From contig JAMZAV010000811.1 in assembly GCA_024449915.1 (NCBI GenBank), positions 496,001 through 560,000 of the forward strand: a stretch of 64,000 nt of DNA. The letters are read 5' to 3'. The position numbers were made by a program, and so were the translations under genes. Of the stretch, positions 12,201 to 22,700 are shown piece by piece (position 1 is the first letter of the stretch; each line of letters opens with the position of its first letter). The notes under the pieces are model-generated. The model made no database searches, had not been told where the DNA came from, and saw nothing but the letters and a program-made list of their open reading frames with translations. The DNA comes from Sweltsa coloradensis. Taxonomy: Eukaryota; Arthropoda; Insecta; Plecoptera; Chloroperlidae.

Positions 12201-14410
12201 TACTATTCATTATTTTGTCTGTATTGTATAATTTGTTTTTGTTTTATTGAGTTGTCCTCCTTAAAACATCAGATGAAATCAGATTTATAACCGAATATGA
12301 TAAACTCATTAAATATAGACTACCACTATTTGTCAGTTAAGAAAGAACGATTAATTCAAACTTGATTTTGAAATTCTCTGTGAATCCTGTTCATGGTCAA
12401 CTGCATGTAACTATTTTGGAGTAAGGTCGGGAGTTGTGAAAGGAATGTCCAAGGGAAGGGACTCAATCCCTTGCATTCGCATTAACAACTGAAAGAAGAA
12501 AACTTGGAAAACACCTTTAGTCTGGATTGCCGGTAGGGGTATCGAACCCATGACTTTCCGGATCGGATTACGCGTGAGACACATCTGTCGATAATTCAAG
12601 CTTATTTAAAACTGTAATTATGATGTTACCTCCTAGAGGCATGTGTAAAAACCACATGTTAGATAATAAATAATAGTTGTCACACTACATCTGCATTGAA
12701 GATTGTATCATTCGAACTACATACATATAAACCATAGGATTAATTCTATGGTGAAATGATATTATTGTGGAATTTGTCATATTATTGTGGAATTTGTCCC
12801 ACGTAGATTTATTGTAGTTCGAAATTATGTTATTGCAAGTAGAAAATAAGTAGCAAAATCGTTTTAAAATAGTTCCTTTAGCAACTACAAATCTTCGGAT
12901 AGACTTCATACTTTAAAAAATTAAATTTTTGATTTGCAAGGTGAAAAGCTTAACTAATCTACCATTTATCCTACTTAAGCAAAACCTGCCATTAAATGTA
13001 TATTCGCACAAGAGGAAGCGTGAATGTGTGAAGACTGTTGGACGATTCTGATAAATTTGGGCTTTAATACACAATGCGAGGGTTTATTCTGGAACGCTCT
13101 TGGACACTTATTTTCACCCAAAAGATTTGAATTGAGTATGTTGTCAAGAAATTATATATGGAGTTGAATTTCAGAGTGTAAAATATATATTATTTATTTT
13201 TTATTTTTTTCTGAGTATAGCTTTTTTTAAAATAACGGGAAGAAAAGTATCGATAAGAAAGATAATTGGTTGTACTTTTCCAAGCTTATGTAGGAGACAT
13301 GTATTTTAAATGTGGGAAGGTTGTCTGATAGTCTTTATACAGCCTTATCTCCTTAAGTTTTTAATTGTTTAGGTGAAAATTTAGGGTCAAAATTTGGTCA
13401 GATTATATTTAAAATTCGCTGGATTTGGAGATAAAATTATTTTTACATGGGCGTTCAACATAGTGTAAAAAAGTTGCCCCGATCTAGCTATGATGGCTAT
13501 ATTACCTTGTCCGTTTTGGAAACTTGACGCAGAATCGCCTAATATTCTTGTTTCTATTTCGGGTTTCCGTAAAGTATCATTGTCTGGTCTGCTGGAGAAT
13601 ATGACGACCTAGAATTAAACAAATTAATATTATTAGACTGATGAGAATAAAATATACTTGGATCGTATGAACATAGAATATAGAACGATAATGATTTTGA
13701 AAGTGCTGCAATATCGACAAGACCCGAACCATCTGGAAAAACAAATTTTCTTCATTGGCAGACAAATCTACAACCATATCCACAGCTTACACCAACCAGC
13801 TGGCGGGAAATTTGGACTTGAACCTGATCCAATAAAACCTCTAGACTTAAACTGTATCTATTGGTTACTTTGTGAGAAATTACCCTATATATTTAATGTC
13901 TTTTAACTATAAAACGTGATTGTGGATGTAATTGATGATTTTTAATGTTGTTAATGATTGTTTGTGTTGATTATGATGATTGTTTTTGATTTTGATTTTT
14001 ATTATACTTTTGACGATGATGACGATGACTACGATGATGGTTATGGTTGATTACGATTGTTTATGTAAGTTCTAGTTACTACTTTATACGTATTTTATCA
14101 ATGGTGTAGGTGGAAGAAAAATCATGCTTGATTAAACCTTTGCCATTTTTGTTATATATTTTTGTTAACTTATGTATCTGACAGAAAATTAAAGATCTAC
14201 AACCGCATATTAATGTAACAAGACATGTCAAGATGTAATTACTCGATGTCACGTGGTTTTGTCTGGGAAGCAAGAAGCCAAGCTAGGTCCAGCCAGAGAG
14301 GATGAGATCCTCATCTGAAGAACTCGTCTTCTGGGCAGAGGGTTTACCTTGGAGATGAGCTACCAGACAGCGGGTCTGCCTCCAACCACAGCCTGGGTCA
14401 CAAGTTGCAG
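1520..14410 (-). CDS. TSP1-repeat trypsin-like serine protease (gene span, 5' end missing)
   Basis: Nine minus-strand exons join in frame: 14410-14348 (tentative), 11885-11761, 11280-11212, 10493-9976, 9196-9072, 8600-8383, 7852-7718, 6538-6314 and 1798-1520. The last eight give 563 codons plus stop. Domain order: a partial TSP1 module, a TSP1 with [11 protein letters not shown], a Lys/His-rich linker, three to four 21-residue repeats centred on PLDG, a TSP1 with [11 protein letters not shown], a propeptide, then a 235-residue S1 protease. Activation would cut before IIGG. The triad is His in TAAHC, Asp in DNDVALL and Ser in GDSGGP; Asp six residues before the catalytic Ser predicts trypsin specificity. 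All the paired Cys of a two-chain protease are present, including the light-chain Cys (REC) with its partner in ACLPKP. NKT and NVS are possible glycosylation sites. Probably secreted, acting in haemolymph or extracellular matrix; the substrate is unknown. The signal peptide exon was not found. Confidence 0.88.
1897..2035 (+). repeat. Second SINE-like family, copy 1
   Basis: It shares the block GTTGTCTTGGTCG and the 3' module AAAATCAGTT...ACTGAGTGG followed by AATTTATTT with copies near 16.5, 19.7 and 42.1 kb. In this copy the module contains the perfect palindrome TCAGTTATATAACTGA. Confidence 0.5.
3168..3245. repeat. (ACAA)n/(ACAG)n microsatellite
   Basis: About four ACAA units pass into roughly sixteen ACAG units. 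The flanking 3250-3413 is open in two opposing frames but matches nothing I know. Confidence 0.9.
5795..6006 (-). repeat. tRNA-derived SINE, family A, minus copy
   Basis: Read on the minus strand it has a tRNA-like head with a degenerate B box (GGGTTCGAATTCC), then GAGACCGGCAA, the CGAGGTTTTCCTCAG block, and the 3' CCTCGGACATCCC block. It lies in the last protease intron, in the sense orientation of that gene. Confidence 0.8.
6314..6538 (-). CDS. Protease exon: catalytic Asp
   Basis: Phase 0 at both ends. The acceptor is TTCCAG at 6540-6539 and the donor is CAG/GTAAGT at 6313. It encodes 75 residues starting [12 protein letters not shown], with the triad Asp in DNDVALLRL, then ACLPKP (the Cys that normally pairs with the propeptide) and YCTIIGWGK. 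It joins seamlessly to TEIELR upstream and VPIVSNE downstream. Confidence 0.95.
6600..7200 (+). repeat. Repeat-derived DNA related to the 48.8 kb element
   Basis: The stretch around 7066-7110 (CCAGAGCTCGCC, then a short TACTACCC-like block) resembles 48985-49030. The stretch at 6630-6710 resembles 21520-21590 (GTCTCAnGATAAAAnC, then GAACATGAC-like). The boundaries are vague. It sits inside a protease intron. Confidence 0.35.
7718..7852 (-). CDS. Protease exon: catalytic His
   Basis: A 45-codon, phase 0-0 exon with acceptor ATCCAG at 7854-7853 and donor AGA/GTAAGG at 7717. It begins EAFCGGTMV and holds WVLTAAHC, the catalytic His with its disulfide partner Cys, then VRIGEHDL, typical of two-chain insect proteases. 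It is too short and internal to show as a methionine-started frame but is unambiguous. Confidence 0.95.
8383..8600 (-). CDS. Protease exon: propeptide and activation site
   Basis: Enters in phase 1 (acceptor TTCTAG at 8602-8601) and leaves in phase 0 (AAG/GTGAAG). It encodes [17 protein letters not shown], a propeptide with NKT and NVS sequons and the light-chain Cys in RECGVAG, then the activation site MTR/IIGGRP and [12 protein letters not shown]. The basic run RDRRGRAK could be a further processing site. Confidence 0.93.
9042..9079 (-). repeat. Tandem duplication of a splice donor
   Basis: An 18-bp block (CATCACATACCCTCGTTC) is present twice with a 19-bp period. On the minus strand each copy holds GAACGAGG/GTATGTG, so the exon at 9196-9072 is followed by a second identical donor 19 bp downstream. 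Use of the second would read GAG GGT ATG TGA, a stop. Confidence 0.9.
9072..9196 (-). CDS. Protease exon: second half of the last TSP1 module
   Basis: Acceptor TTTCCAG at 9198-9197; enters with one base completing Arg and leaves in phase 1 at GAG G/GTATGTG. It encodes [31 protein letters not shown] and QQNGENE. The Cys spacing completes the module begun by [11 protein letters not shown] in the preceding exon. Confidence 0.92.
9976..10493 (-). CDS. Protease exon: linker, 21-residue repeats, TSP1 start
   Basis: A 518-bp exon, acceptor TTTCCAG at 10495-10494, donor ACAG/GTAAGA at 9975. It starts [17 protein letters not shown], the end of a TSP1 module. A very basic Lys/His linker follows ([11 protein letters not shown]), then a polar stretch, then 21-residue repeats with PLDG cores, and finally [20 protein letters not shown]. 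The basic linker could bind heparan sulfate (inference). An internal acceptor at 10383 is possible, but only the longer exon completes the upstream TSP1. Confidence 0.85.
10063..10300 (-). repeat. 63-bp coding minisatellite inside the protease exon
   Basis: Three full units and a degenerate fourth. Each full unit encodes 21 residues: [10 protein letters not shown]..., [10 protein letters not shown]..., [10 protein letters not shown]..., each ending in GRSD or GRSG; the partial one is [11 protein letters not shown]. At DNA level each unit carries a near-palindrome such as CACCGCcatctaGCGGTG. The units differ enough to be old and selected, not a fresh expansion. Confidence 0.9.
11212..11280 (-). 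CDS. Protease 69-bp micro-exon: middle of a TSP1 module
   Basis: 23 codons, phase 0-0. The acceptor AATACAG at 11282-11281 is preceded by a TTTCCTCTT tract, and the donor is GAG/GTAATT. It encodes [15 protein letters not shown] then LPCEPVSE. Adding it gives the module C-x3-C-x7-C-x5-C-x14-C-x5-C, parallel to the last TSP1 module (C-x3-C-x7-C-x5-C-x10-C-x6-C), and places a Cys pair that the neighbouring exons lack. Confidence 0.75.
11761..11885 (-). CDS. Protease exon: TSP1 module start (WSEWSVC)
   Basis: Acceptor TGTTCCCAG at 11887-11886 after a good pyrimidine tract; phase 1 in, phase 0 out (AAG/GTAATC at 11760). It encodes [29 protein letters not shown] and [12 protein letters not shown]. 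The W-x2-W-x2-C and CxxxC plus basic RxRxC pattern is diagnostic for a thrombospondin type-1 repeat. Confidence 0.88.
12411..12590 (-). repeat. SINE family A, truncated minus copy
   Basis: On the minus strand: degenerate B box GGGTTCGATACCC, then CCGGCAATCCAGACTAAAGG, the TTTTCC block and AAGGGATTGAGTCCCTTCCC. The head and 3' tail are eroded. Confidence 0.7.
13915..14066. repeat. GAT/GTT-rich low-complexity tract
   Basis: Irregular runs of GATGATGAC-like and TTGATT-like triplets with no fixed period. It lies in the protease intron between the two upstream exons. Confidence 0.7.
14348..14410 (-). CDS. Tentative protease exon: first TSP1 fragment
   Basis: The 63 bp encode [20 protein letters not shown] between a possible acceptor (GGAAG at 14412-14411) and the donor CAAG/GTAAAC. 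CxxxC-x6-C echoes the other two TSP1 modules, and the phase-1 donor fits the phase-1 acceptor of the exon at 11885, creating an Asp codon. Against it: the pyrimidine tract is poor and the rest of that module is not seen. Confidence 0.42.
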
Positions 14411-16261
14411 CTTCCATTTCGAAACAATATTATGATAATCACAAATGTTGATGATAATAAACACGAACGAATATAAATTCATGAATTTAGTGCAGTTTGT
14501 CTCAAAAATTGTAGCAATTTTATAATATGTTGATCTTAATATTTTTCAAATAATAAAACTGCAACAATCTTAACTCTAGTTAACATTACTTCGGATGAAA
14601 ACAAGTGAAGTTAAGTCGTAACGAAAAGATTAAATAAAATGTCTGGAAAAAGTCTATGATAACAAATAATTATGTTAGTATGTACTTTATACCTTTTTTA
14701 ATATGAAATATCGTTGCTTTAAGTACAATTTAAATTATTTAACGATCCGTATTTCTAAATAACTAAAAAAGATCGTATTTTCTTTAATATACGTAAGGAA
14801 AATAGTAGATCATATCTGGGATATCATTCTTCTTATAATTAATAATTGATTCATAACATTATAAACAGTAAATATTAATACATAAATTATATTTTTAAGC
14901 AATAATCCATGCCTTGGTAGCAATACACTAGTCTAAGAGAAAGCAAAAGCAACAGCTGTGTTCCTATAGGTCCCGGGATCGATCCCGGTCAGCAACACGA
15001 TAACAACATTGTTTCCAATAGCTATTTGCTGCATTATAGACTTATAGTCTTCACTCCTCAGAACAGCCCAATTATGCATTCCCTCAAAATGCCCTTAATA
15101 TTATACTATAAAACCTACGAAAACTTATCTATGTAGGTAAGGCTATGTTCGGTGGATGTGGAAGGTATATTTTTAGCCAAGGTGTATCCCGAGAACCAGT
15201 TCCAACTGCCCACTAAAGCTAAGTGTGTGGCACAAGTTTACATCTGTTGGTTAATCTGATCACATTGTTGAAGCAACAGCTCAAGGCTGTGTCCACTGGA
15301 TTATCCGGTGAATGGCGAGTTGTGTCCATCTCATGTTTGTGTGCGTGCGCCTTTTGAAGAGGCTAAGGTGCACACGATTGCTGTTAACAAGCTTAATTAA
15401 GCTTAATAATCTCAAATGTTTACAACAATGTATAGTGACAGACATAACCAAAGAAATATAATAGTATACCCGTGTCAAACATGAATCATTATAAACAGTT
15501 AAAACAACTTAAACGACTTTATGTTTCCTAAAACAGTTATGGTTGTCTTTGGTTTTCGTGGTCGAAAGAAGTTGTTGATTTAACAAGTAAATAAATAATT
15601 ATTCAGTTTTTGTGTTGTTCCCCGTTACGTTATGGAGTTTTACTTCCGACGTTTCATAAAGTGGTACACAGAAAAATGTCTATGAATATTTATTTAACCA
15701 CAATAAATATGTGAAATAAAAATAAATCATATGTTTTGCAACGTAATCAAAAATTACTTTTGATGATCCACTACTGAAGATTCTTCAATAGTGTTCAACA
15801 TATTTTTGTTTGGCATAGTAAATACAGATTGGGTCTACGTTCGAAGTGAAATGAATAGGAATTCCGATTCCGATGAACGGTTATCCTAACTGGAAGTTTC
15901 CCCTTAACTTTTCCTATGTTTAAAAATGTGAATGTTTAATTGGTGTTCAAACACTTTTATAATAATTAAAGTTTTAACGAACTTTAATTTAAAAAAAGTC
16001 AATAACCGATTATATAAACCAGCAAGAAACGTTGAAGAAAGACAAAGGGAAGCTAGTGGACATACTCACAGACTATCAGACCGTCATTCGTTTAAAACAG
16101 GTTTCAATTGGAAGTGATTGATCGATGTAACCAATACAAAGACAAAGCTGAACACTTTACGATCTGAGAGGTACGGTTGGTTTTATCTTATTCATCAATA
16201 TCTTGCACCTGAAGTGGCAGAAACACAGGGTTCCACTCTCGAGGAATGTATAGTACATGCT

Positions 16262-16345
16262 GCTAATGGTTCTCACTGGTCCACTGGTTAGAGTACCGGC
16301 TTCGAAAGCAAACGGTTCCGGGTTCGAATCCCGCTTCAAGCAGAA
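16262..16345 (+). repeat. tRNA-like SINE head, different family
   Basis: It has an A-box-like TGGTTAGAGTACCGG and a perfect B box in GGGTTCGAATCCCG, spaced as in a tRNA. No acceptor stem can be closed, so it is a tRNA-derived repeat, not a tRNA gene. Confidence 0.55.
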
Positions 16346-16444
16346 GAATTTCATCTTGTTTTCCATTCATGGTCTAGGAATGTGTAAATGGTGTCTTTGT
16401 ATCCGCAACGAAGCACATAATAAATTTAGAAATTGTTCCTAATG

Positions 16445-16625
16445 AGCCAATTGCTTGATTCTGGTCTCGCCCACGGGGGGATCATGCCCAGCTGGTTTGG
16501 TCGGTGTTTCCTATTTTGAATACCGGTGGCTAGGTCCACTTCAATATCAAAGTCTCCAATGGAAAATCAGTTTTGTGACTGAGTGGGTGAACTATCACGA
16601 ATTTATTTCTGTATCAATTGTTACG
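16445..16625 (+). repeat. Second SINE-like family, copy 2
   Basis: Shares GGTTTGGTCGG-like sequence and the 3' module AAAATCAGTTTTGTGACTGA with GTGGGT and AATTTATTT. It directly follows the tRNA-like head at 16262, which may be its 5' part. Confidence 0.5.
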
Positions 16626-17171
16626 GTGAATTGAATGTAAATTCGAAGGTTCTGAGAGCAAATATTATTTGACCCAATCTAAGATTATAGTTGGTATAAT
16701 TTTGGTATTTTTTTAATTTAATTTAATTTATTTATTTAACGTCTATCCTATTCAGTGAATTACATAGATACAGACACAGCAATGAACTACAAGTAAATAT
16801 TTGAAATAGTAATATTACAACAGTCAACAACAATGCATTAAAACACAACAATTTTGGTAACATACCTATTCAAAAAGGATATTAAATGCAATTAATTAAT
16901 TAATCAAATATAAAAAAGGGGTGGGGAAAAAAAGAAAAAGAAAAAAGAACCATCAATGAATAAAAATGAAAAAAAAACTATTTATTAGACGATCCCACTC
17001 AAACGAATTAGGTTTGCCAAAAATCAGGGATAGCAAATCAGGAAGTTAACTTGTAAAACATCGTGCACAGTTTAAAATATTGATTTGGGTGTTTTAAATG
17101 TGTTTAGGTTTAGTAACTTGTCAAAAATAAAAAGTTAATATAAAACATATTTGAAAGTTACGTAGCAGGAT

Positions 17172-17172
<1 letters not shown>

Positions 17173-17214
<42 letters not shown>

Positions 17215-17223
17215 TACAGATAG

Positions 17224-17288
<65 letters not shown>

Positions 17289-17321
17289 GCAACAGCAGAC
17301 AGAATAGACAGACAGACAGAC

Positions 17322-17356
<35 letters not shown>
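17173..17356. repeat. (ACAG)n microsatellite, imperfect
   Basis: About 180 bp of GACA/CAGA units interrupted near 17285-17305 by CAACAGCAGACAGAATAG. On the minus strand it reads as long VCLS runs, which are artefacts of the repeat. Confidence 0.92.
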
Positions 17357-17357
<1 letters not shown>

Positions 17358-19619
17358 GATATCCATGCACCGCCAGTGAAATCCCTGCAATCGAGACTCG
17401 AGTTTAAACTCCGCTAAAAAACCTGGCGCCGGATCTTGTTCCCGTCCTACGTGTAGAGATGCGAATAAACCTTCCTGGCTGATCTATTAGAGTGTTTGTG
17501 TCGCTATTCAGTAATTACTGTCTGCATTGTCTTGTCTGGGAGTTAAATAAATATACTTGCTCGCAGGTAAACTTTCGAGTCGTTGATTTACACGGTACAA
17601 CTTAGTTTTCATTCCAACTCCTTGAGTTCAAGTACTTATATAGTGAGTAAAATATTTGCATCATAAAATACAACAAAACCTCCCTTTCTTAGATCCAATT
17701 TTATATTTGAATTTAATAATTTGGATGGTAGCTTTCTATTTCTGAAGTGATTTATGCTATAACCAACTAAGAAATATTAACTTTTATGAATTTCTGAAAA
17801 TTGTTTAATTTAAATTAATATTTGTTACAAATTTTAAATTTCTTATAAAGAGTTGCCATGCTTTCATTTATTTATAAGTTAACAATTATTTTCAAAAAGT
17901 TATAAAGTACTCATCTGACATAACTTAATATTTTGTGCAACGGAATAATTTTTTCTTTTCGGATTACAGTCGGTAATGCAGAGATTGAGCCCTCTAAGAC
18001 AATCATTTTAAATTACCTAACACCCTAATAACCTAGTCTGTCAAATGAGGGCGTACAAGGGTTACTGTAGTTGTCCATCCATCCAGGGGTATTCTTAATA
18101 AAACTATTAAGATACTTAAACGATAGCGCAATCTAGACATGCGTACATCCATGGGTATTCTTAATTAAAAACTTTTTTTAAGACCGTCAATTTATTCACA
18201 ATATCAAATTACTCCCATAAATAACCTCTATGCAGACGTCTTGTTACATATTATGACATTGTTCCGCCATTTGCATATTATTAGAAATCTAAGTCGCACG
18301 TTGTCTGCATATTAACTACACGGTCCGATTATCTTGAATTAGGGACAGACTTAAAATAAATAATATCAAGTTATTAAAATTGGCTCCATTAATATTTAAA
18401 TCCGCGTGTGTTTGACAGTGTGTACAAAGCGGTTAGAGGCGCGAAGAATTACGACGGCGTTGGCTGAATGGACGGGAGGTTAGGTGAGGTGTGTATCGGG
18501 CGTAGCTGTTTAACACTTAGTAAAAACTGTTTAAATCGTGTTTTTTTTTCTTTAAGTCGGCGTGAAGGCCACTCGGCTTGTAAAGTGAACTGAGTGGGAC
18601 ATGCAGACAATGTTGTAGGGGCAGTGGACACACCGCACACTTAGACTAAAAAGTGTGCAGTGCATTCACCATCCACCATGCCATTAATAATTCAAACATT
18701 AAAAAACATTATTCAAATATCAATTAAAAATTCATACAATTTGTTATTATAAATACATACATGACAAAATGTAATGGAGGGGTCTAGGAATTTATATTGA
18801 AAACAGCGTGACTTCTCCAGCAAGTACTATTTCTTATTTGTTTTAAATATATATTTTGTTTACGATTTTATATGTACGAAATATCCCTCAGATTCTGCAA
18901 AGATACAGTGGACTTGAATTTTATTATCAATTGATGATGCATAATTCAGATTATTCGTTCAACATTATGATTTTTGCTAGGTTTAAGATTATATAATGTT
19001 TAGTACCCCCCCAATCAGATATTTAAAAAAGTAAATTTTAAACGGGAATTGAACCCGGGTCTCCAGCTTGCCGGGTGGACACAACTAATTCGATAAACAA
19101 ATATGATTAAATTAAACACGTTGATAAATGCAGTATAAAAGATTTTTAACGTTAAAATAATAAATATTAAAAATTTAGAATTACAGGACGCTCTAGCCAG
19201 CTGCTATTATTGAGGTGAAGACTGCCCCTTCCCCACTCGAAGCTCATCAAACCGGATCGTCCAGAAACCCATTTGGCTTCACTTTGCTATAGTCTGGGAA
19301 CATATTTCAGTAGTAAACTACATGTTTAATCGACCGTCTGCGTTATATAGACTTATATTGATACAACACAAAGTTGTTACAAATTAGGTAAATCCAATAA
19401 TTGATGGGGACCAGAATTGTAACATATCTAGCTTAAGTCCGGCTTAACTTTCAATACAAGTAGCTTCCGACTGGCAAAAATATATTTTACACGATGTCAA
19501 TGGTAGTTGGTTGTATTGTGGGATGCATGTCCTTTTGCAATAACTACATGAAATAATCTTAAATAAAAACTACGGTGTTAATAATACAAAAATTTAAAAA
19601 AAGATGGAATAAAGGAGCG

Positions 19620-19750
19620 CAGGTTGGCCATATTCGCTCAACAATGGCGTCGGCGTCAACGGGATTGGTTCAGAGACAATCAAATTCAATTTCCCTGCTG
19701 AAATCAGTTTTATGATTGAGTGGGTCGACTCATATATTTATTTATGTATA
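19620..19750 (+). repeat. Second SINE-like family, copy 3
   Basis: GGCGTCGGCGTCAACGGG followed by GAAATCAGTTTTATGATTGA, GTGGGTCGACTC and ATTTATTTATG. It matches the 1.9 kb and 42.1 kb copies in order of blocks. Confidence 0.5.
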
Positions 19751-22700
19751 TTATTAAACATAAGTAAGTAAATACGGATCAATGTGAGATGGTCTTATCT
19801 TGGATCAAAGTTTAAGGAAACGTGCCGGTGTCTTACAATGATCAAATATAATCAGGTAATCGTATCGTGGATTTGTACTGACATGAGCATGACATTCCTC
19901 TTCTTATCAGTAATAAATTATTTTATTTTGACATATTACCTTACAATATTGCATTTTCTTTCGTTTATCGATTTTGAGAAGGCCCAACATTGTTTTCAGA
20001 TTTAAAATGTGTCAGATAAAAGTTAAAGCTGATCTTTGAGGTATTCTCATCATTAATCTCACACACAAAATAAAATATTCCAAATCATTTAAGTTTGACC
20101 TTAAAAAGTACTTGTTGGAGAAAGAATTTAATTCCTTCCCAAAACAAGTGACTTTTTTCCAGGAACTCTTCCTGAAGCCTTTTTATTAGATTGTTACCAA
20201 ACTTTGCACATAATTTATGGTCATGTGTACACAGTTTTCAAAAGAGGCACATTTTTTTAAAACAGCTACTTAAATTTTCATATGAATTAAATAGATTTTT
20301 AGGAATTTGGATTTTTGTAAAATCACAAAAATTGGTAAAGTTCTGAATTTATTTGTGCAAAATGTGCAATAATGATTAGTAACCGTCGACTATAGAAGAC
20401 TGACCATATCCTAGCTTGATAATTACTCAAAATTGTATATCAATCGGATGACAAACTGCAAACAGGGAAAGTTCCCAAAAAAGTATCAAATAGGTAAAGT
20501 TGACTCTTAACCCCCCACTTAGAGTTTCGATATGTAAGTTTTTATAACGATATTTGTATTTGTATTATTGATATTTTGTATTGTGTTTCATTTGTATTGT
20601 TGGTATTAGGGCTGTGTATTGTGCACCATGTACATGTCAGTAGATTTTTCATAAAATCAAAATTAAATACACAACCTACTGTAACTTAAATTTTAGAACG
20701 AAAGCAAATCGAATCAATAATACACTGCCTACTAGATGCTTCAACGTTATTTAAGTTTAATAGCATATTATTATTATTTTGTTTTAAAATTGGCGTGGTA
20801 ATATAAGTAAATTGATTGCAATTATTTAATTATTATGCATTATGCATTTTTAAATTATTTACTTGTTATCACGATTAATTCTTGCATAATTACGAGATGG
20901 TCATTACGGTCGCGTAGTCATCATTTACAGCTGTACGTTTTATTATTCGAAACTGTTTGGTTTGTTTATTTAAACTTATTGCAAAATATAAAACTAATTT
21001 CAAAGGTGACTGACACAATGCAGCGGATCGGGGCGTATTATGTTCTTCCTACACTCGACTGCACGCTCCTTGTTGATACAACAAACAAACCCAGTGTACA
21101 CTTCCTAGAACCATAATATATCACAACACCCTGATTCAGTACTAGGAGGTGTCAGTGGGGTTTGAATAGGGGAGTTACGCAGGGGGAATCTTCCAGGAAA
21201 TAGTGCCTGCTCCCAGTTACCAGGAATGAAGGTGATCCCGAGAGAGAAGGGGGATTCGGTAGTTCCAGGAAGGTGCTGAAACCGCGTGATTCTAAGGACT
21301 CTCTCACTCTCATTGTCACAGAGCTAAAGCACTTGTATGTTTGCATATGTGGTGACATAAAGATAAAGCATGAAAAATGAGCTCTACAAACAAAAAAGGT
21401 ATATATACAATTTATGCAATGTTCTATTCATTTTAAATAATAAGTCGAGATTTATTCATGAAGATTGTACTAATAATACATTATAGTGCGCTGAAGCTCC
21501 CTATAAGCATCAACATCTGTCTTGTCCGTCCGTCATCTGTGGGTGTGTCACGTACGTCTCACGATAAAAACCGAACATGACATCCGAATCGCATGCGTAT
21601 TTTTGTTGGCTTCGTCCATCAGCAATGCAGATACAAAATGTGTTTGGTGACCCTATTTTAAATCTTTTTCTTATCTGATTAGGCATAGCTTTGCTCCCTA
21701 TTTTAGATACTTTAGAGTTAAGCACCTGTGAATGTTTTATATAGTGTTATATTTGTTCATAGTTAATTTTGTTGTAAATAATTTAAATGAACTGTCTATT
21801 AATTTCTATTGGTATTTATATTCATTATAATGAGTATGCGTCGCCTTAAATTTACTGAAATAATCGCACGAATATAAAATATATGTACACCCGCAGACAT
21901 ACGTGAATCAAGGGTCGGAGAGAAACGTCTCTACCTTCAGATTTGACTACACTTATTAAAATATAAACTTCATATTTACTTTACCGATAATTAAAAAACT
22001 TAATACGCAGTGTCCAGATTGGATAACAAGATGCTACAGAAAAAGCGAAATAAGGATTAAATGGTTGAAATTCTACTCTTAATTTATTTCTTTGTGCGGG
22101 TGAAAAAATTGACGTTCTCCTTGGCTGTGGGAAATTACTCCAGTAAAACACTTGTAAGTATTCTTGCATCTGAACATGGTCTCACTATCACGCAGTGGCT
22201 ACTGACACCAGAATGCTGTTTGATAAGAACTACTCTGTCTGTACAAGCACATGTATAGAACGAGCATTATCGTATTCCATCTGACTGCGCGGAATCACAA
22301 TCACAACACAAATTGAACACTAACAATCATTTTAATGTTCCACTTAACATTTTTCAAGAAATTCTTACGACCGCTCCGGACATTACAGGAGAAATAACAT
22401 GTGATATTGGTTCTTAAGTTTTTTGTTTGGATATAAACTGGAAAGTGGATGGTTTACACCGAGTTTAACCTTGCAAGTATGAATAAAACCATCACATAGG
22501 CTTTGCTCACGTAATAACCACTAGACCTCCGTGATTTGTAATTTCATAATATCTGGTATGGTGGCGTTGTATAAAACGTAGCACCTGCATAAAAACTGGT
22601 TCAATTCAAAAACTTTTACATGCGAGGTTGGATCATGGTAATTATATATTCGTGATTTTATATCATAGTCTTGATCTACCCACAAACGTGTTTTCAAGAT

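Noticed and set aside
17121..17390. Long VCLS-rich frames
   Set aside because: They translate an ACAG microsatellite and carry no other signal.
18449..18640. Cys-containing minus-strand frame as a missing protease exon
   Set aside because: The Cys spacing does not fit TSP1, there is no convincing acceptor, and no link to the known exons.
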